NCBI GenBank assembly: GCA_012512355.1
Contig: JAAZEI010000009.1
Span: 1-5,199 of the forward strand
Origin: Clostridiales bacterium
Lineage (GTDB): Bacteria; Bacillota; Clostridia; Christensenellales; Aristaeellaceae
Length of the DNA stretch: 5,199 bases
Direction of reading: 5' to 3'
Below, piece by piece: positions 4,783 through 5,199 of this stretch (positions within the stretch are counted from its first letter, which is position 1; each line of letters begins with the position of its first letter). Under the pieces are notes generated by a model that was not told the origin of the DNA, made no database searches, and worked only from the letters and a program-made list of their open reading frames with translations. The translations under genes were made by a program, and so were the position numbers.

Positions 4783-5199
4783 CTATTGCAAGCTGCGTAT
4801 TTCTCGCAGTACTGCTTCAACAATCACCTGGATATTGGGTTCGGCCTGAATTTTGCTGTCCGCGGCCACTTTACGCGGCGTATGTTGCCCCGCATCCTCG
4901 GGCTCTGTCAGGCCCCAGGCAGCCCGGCGTATCTGGAATAAATGGTGCACCGTGACATTGTCGCTGGTCGCTGAACCGCCTACGGTACCGCAGCCCAAGG
5001 TAAGCGATGGCATCATCCCCGTGCTTGCCCCGATACTCCCCTGCGTAGAGCCCGTGTTGATCAGCAAGCGTGAGACCGGTTTTTCCAAAAAGAAGGTGCG
5101 GATCAATTCCTGATTTGCGGTATGTATGGACAGACTGTGCCCAATGCCCCCAAACCGCAGGAGCGCCAGGCATCGGTCGCAGGCCATATGCCAGTCCTG
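4783..5199 (-). CDS. CoA-acylating aldehyde dehydrogenase (EutE/PduP-type), C-terminal part only
   Basis: This is the 3' end of a gene whose start lies beyond the right edge; the frame is open from the first base and 138 residues are visible before a TAG stop. The family oxidises an aldehyde (acetaldehyde or propionaldehyde) to acyl-CoA with NAD+ inside the microcompartment lumen. Seen here are the C-terminal aldehyde dehydrogenase segments GGIGHSLSIHT (fragment residues 17-27), the SRLLINTGSTQGSIG stretch (43-57) and PSLTLGCGTVGG followed by SDNV (64-82), all typical of acylating members. The catalytic cysteine is upstream and not visible. After the fold ends near residue 97 there is an acidic, Pro/Ala/Lys-containing linker, then a short amphipathic helix (NIQVIVEAVLREIRSLQ, 122-138) resembling a C-terminal encapsulation peptide. 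The gene lies 32 bases upstream of the first shell gene in the same operon. Whether it is closer to EutE or PduP cannot be settled from this fragment. An internal ATG at 5187 is not the start, because homology continues upstream of it. Confidence 0.93.
   Translation of the reverse strand, partial: QDWHMACDRCLALLRFGGIGHSLSIHTANQELIRTFFLEKPVSRLLINTGSTQGSIGASTGMMPSLTLGCGTVGGSATSDNVTVHHLFQIRRAAWGLTEPEDAGQHTPRKVAADSKIQAEPNIQVIVEAVLREIRSLQ

Noticed and set aside
4871..5173. Second minus-strand open frame overlapping the aldehyde dehydrogenase
   Set aside because: It is out of frame with the conserved dehydrogenase motifs and has no family features.
1..5199. CRISPR arrays, insertion sequences, tRNA or rRNA genes
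   Set aside because: No spaced direct repeats, transposase motifs, terminal repeats or structural RNA signatures are seen.

Overview
The window is the 3' part of a bacterial microcompartment (BMC) operon, read entirely from the minus strand (right to left). Eight consecutive genes are visible. In transcription order they are: the C-terminal end of an acylating aldehyde dehydrogenase, two EutM/PduA-type hexameric shell proteins (BMC-H), an EutT-type cobalamin adenosyltransferase, a PduL-type phosphotransacylase, an EutN/PduN pentameric shell vertex protein (BMC-P), the flavin/iron-sulfur protein PduS, and the iron-sulfur trimeric shell protein PduT. The strong AGGAGG-type ribosome binding sites, the moderate base composition and the gene order (aldehyde dehydrogenase, BMC-H, EutT, PduL, EutN) suggest a Bacillota (Firmicutes) anaerobe, probably of the Clostridia or Negativicutes. 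That assignment is an inference from style and context, not proof.

Layout. Bases 4783-5199 hold the aldehyde dehydrogenase tail. Bases 4150-4750 hold two tandem paralogous BMC-H genes. Bases 3966-4149 are a 184-base non-coding gap with an inverted repeat. Bases 719-3965 (eutT, pduL, eutN, pduS) continue into pduT (177-722) with almost no spacing: eutT and pduL abut, and the next three junctions are 4-base ATGA overlaps, so translational coupling is likely. Bases 60-176 are non-coding as far as I can tell. Bases 1-59 may hold the last codons of a convergent plus-strand gene.

How the genes work together. The shell proteins (two BMC-H, EutN, PduT) build the wall and vertices. The aldehyde dehydrogenase makes acyl-CoA from the toxic aldehyde made inside, and PduL turns acyl-CoA into acyl-phosphate while recycling CoA. 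PduS (cobalamin reduction and/or electron transfer) and EutT (adenosylation) would keep an adenosylcobalamin-dependent signature enzyme active. PduT offers an Fe-S site at its pore for electron passage. The signature enzyme (ethanolamine ammonia-lyase, diol dehydratase or another) lies outside the window, so the substrate cannot be named. The set mixes components usually called Eut (EutT, EutM, EutN) and Pdu (PduL, PduS, PduT).

Most notable points: a roughly 44-residue module shared by the PduL C-terminus and the EutT N-terminus; an EutT without the cysteine-rich metal motif of the enterobacterial enzyme; likely encapsulation helices at the aldehyde dehydrogenase C-terminus and the PduL N-terminus; and an unexplained gap between the shell genes and eutT.
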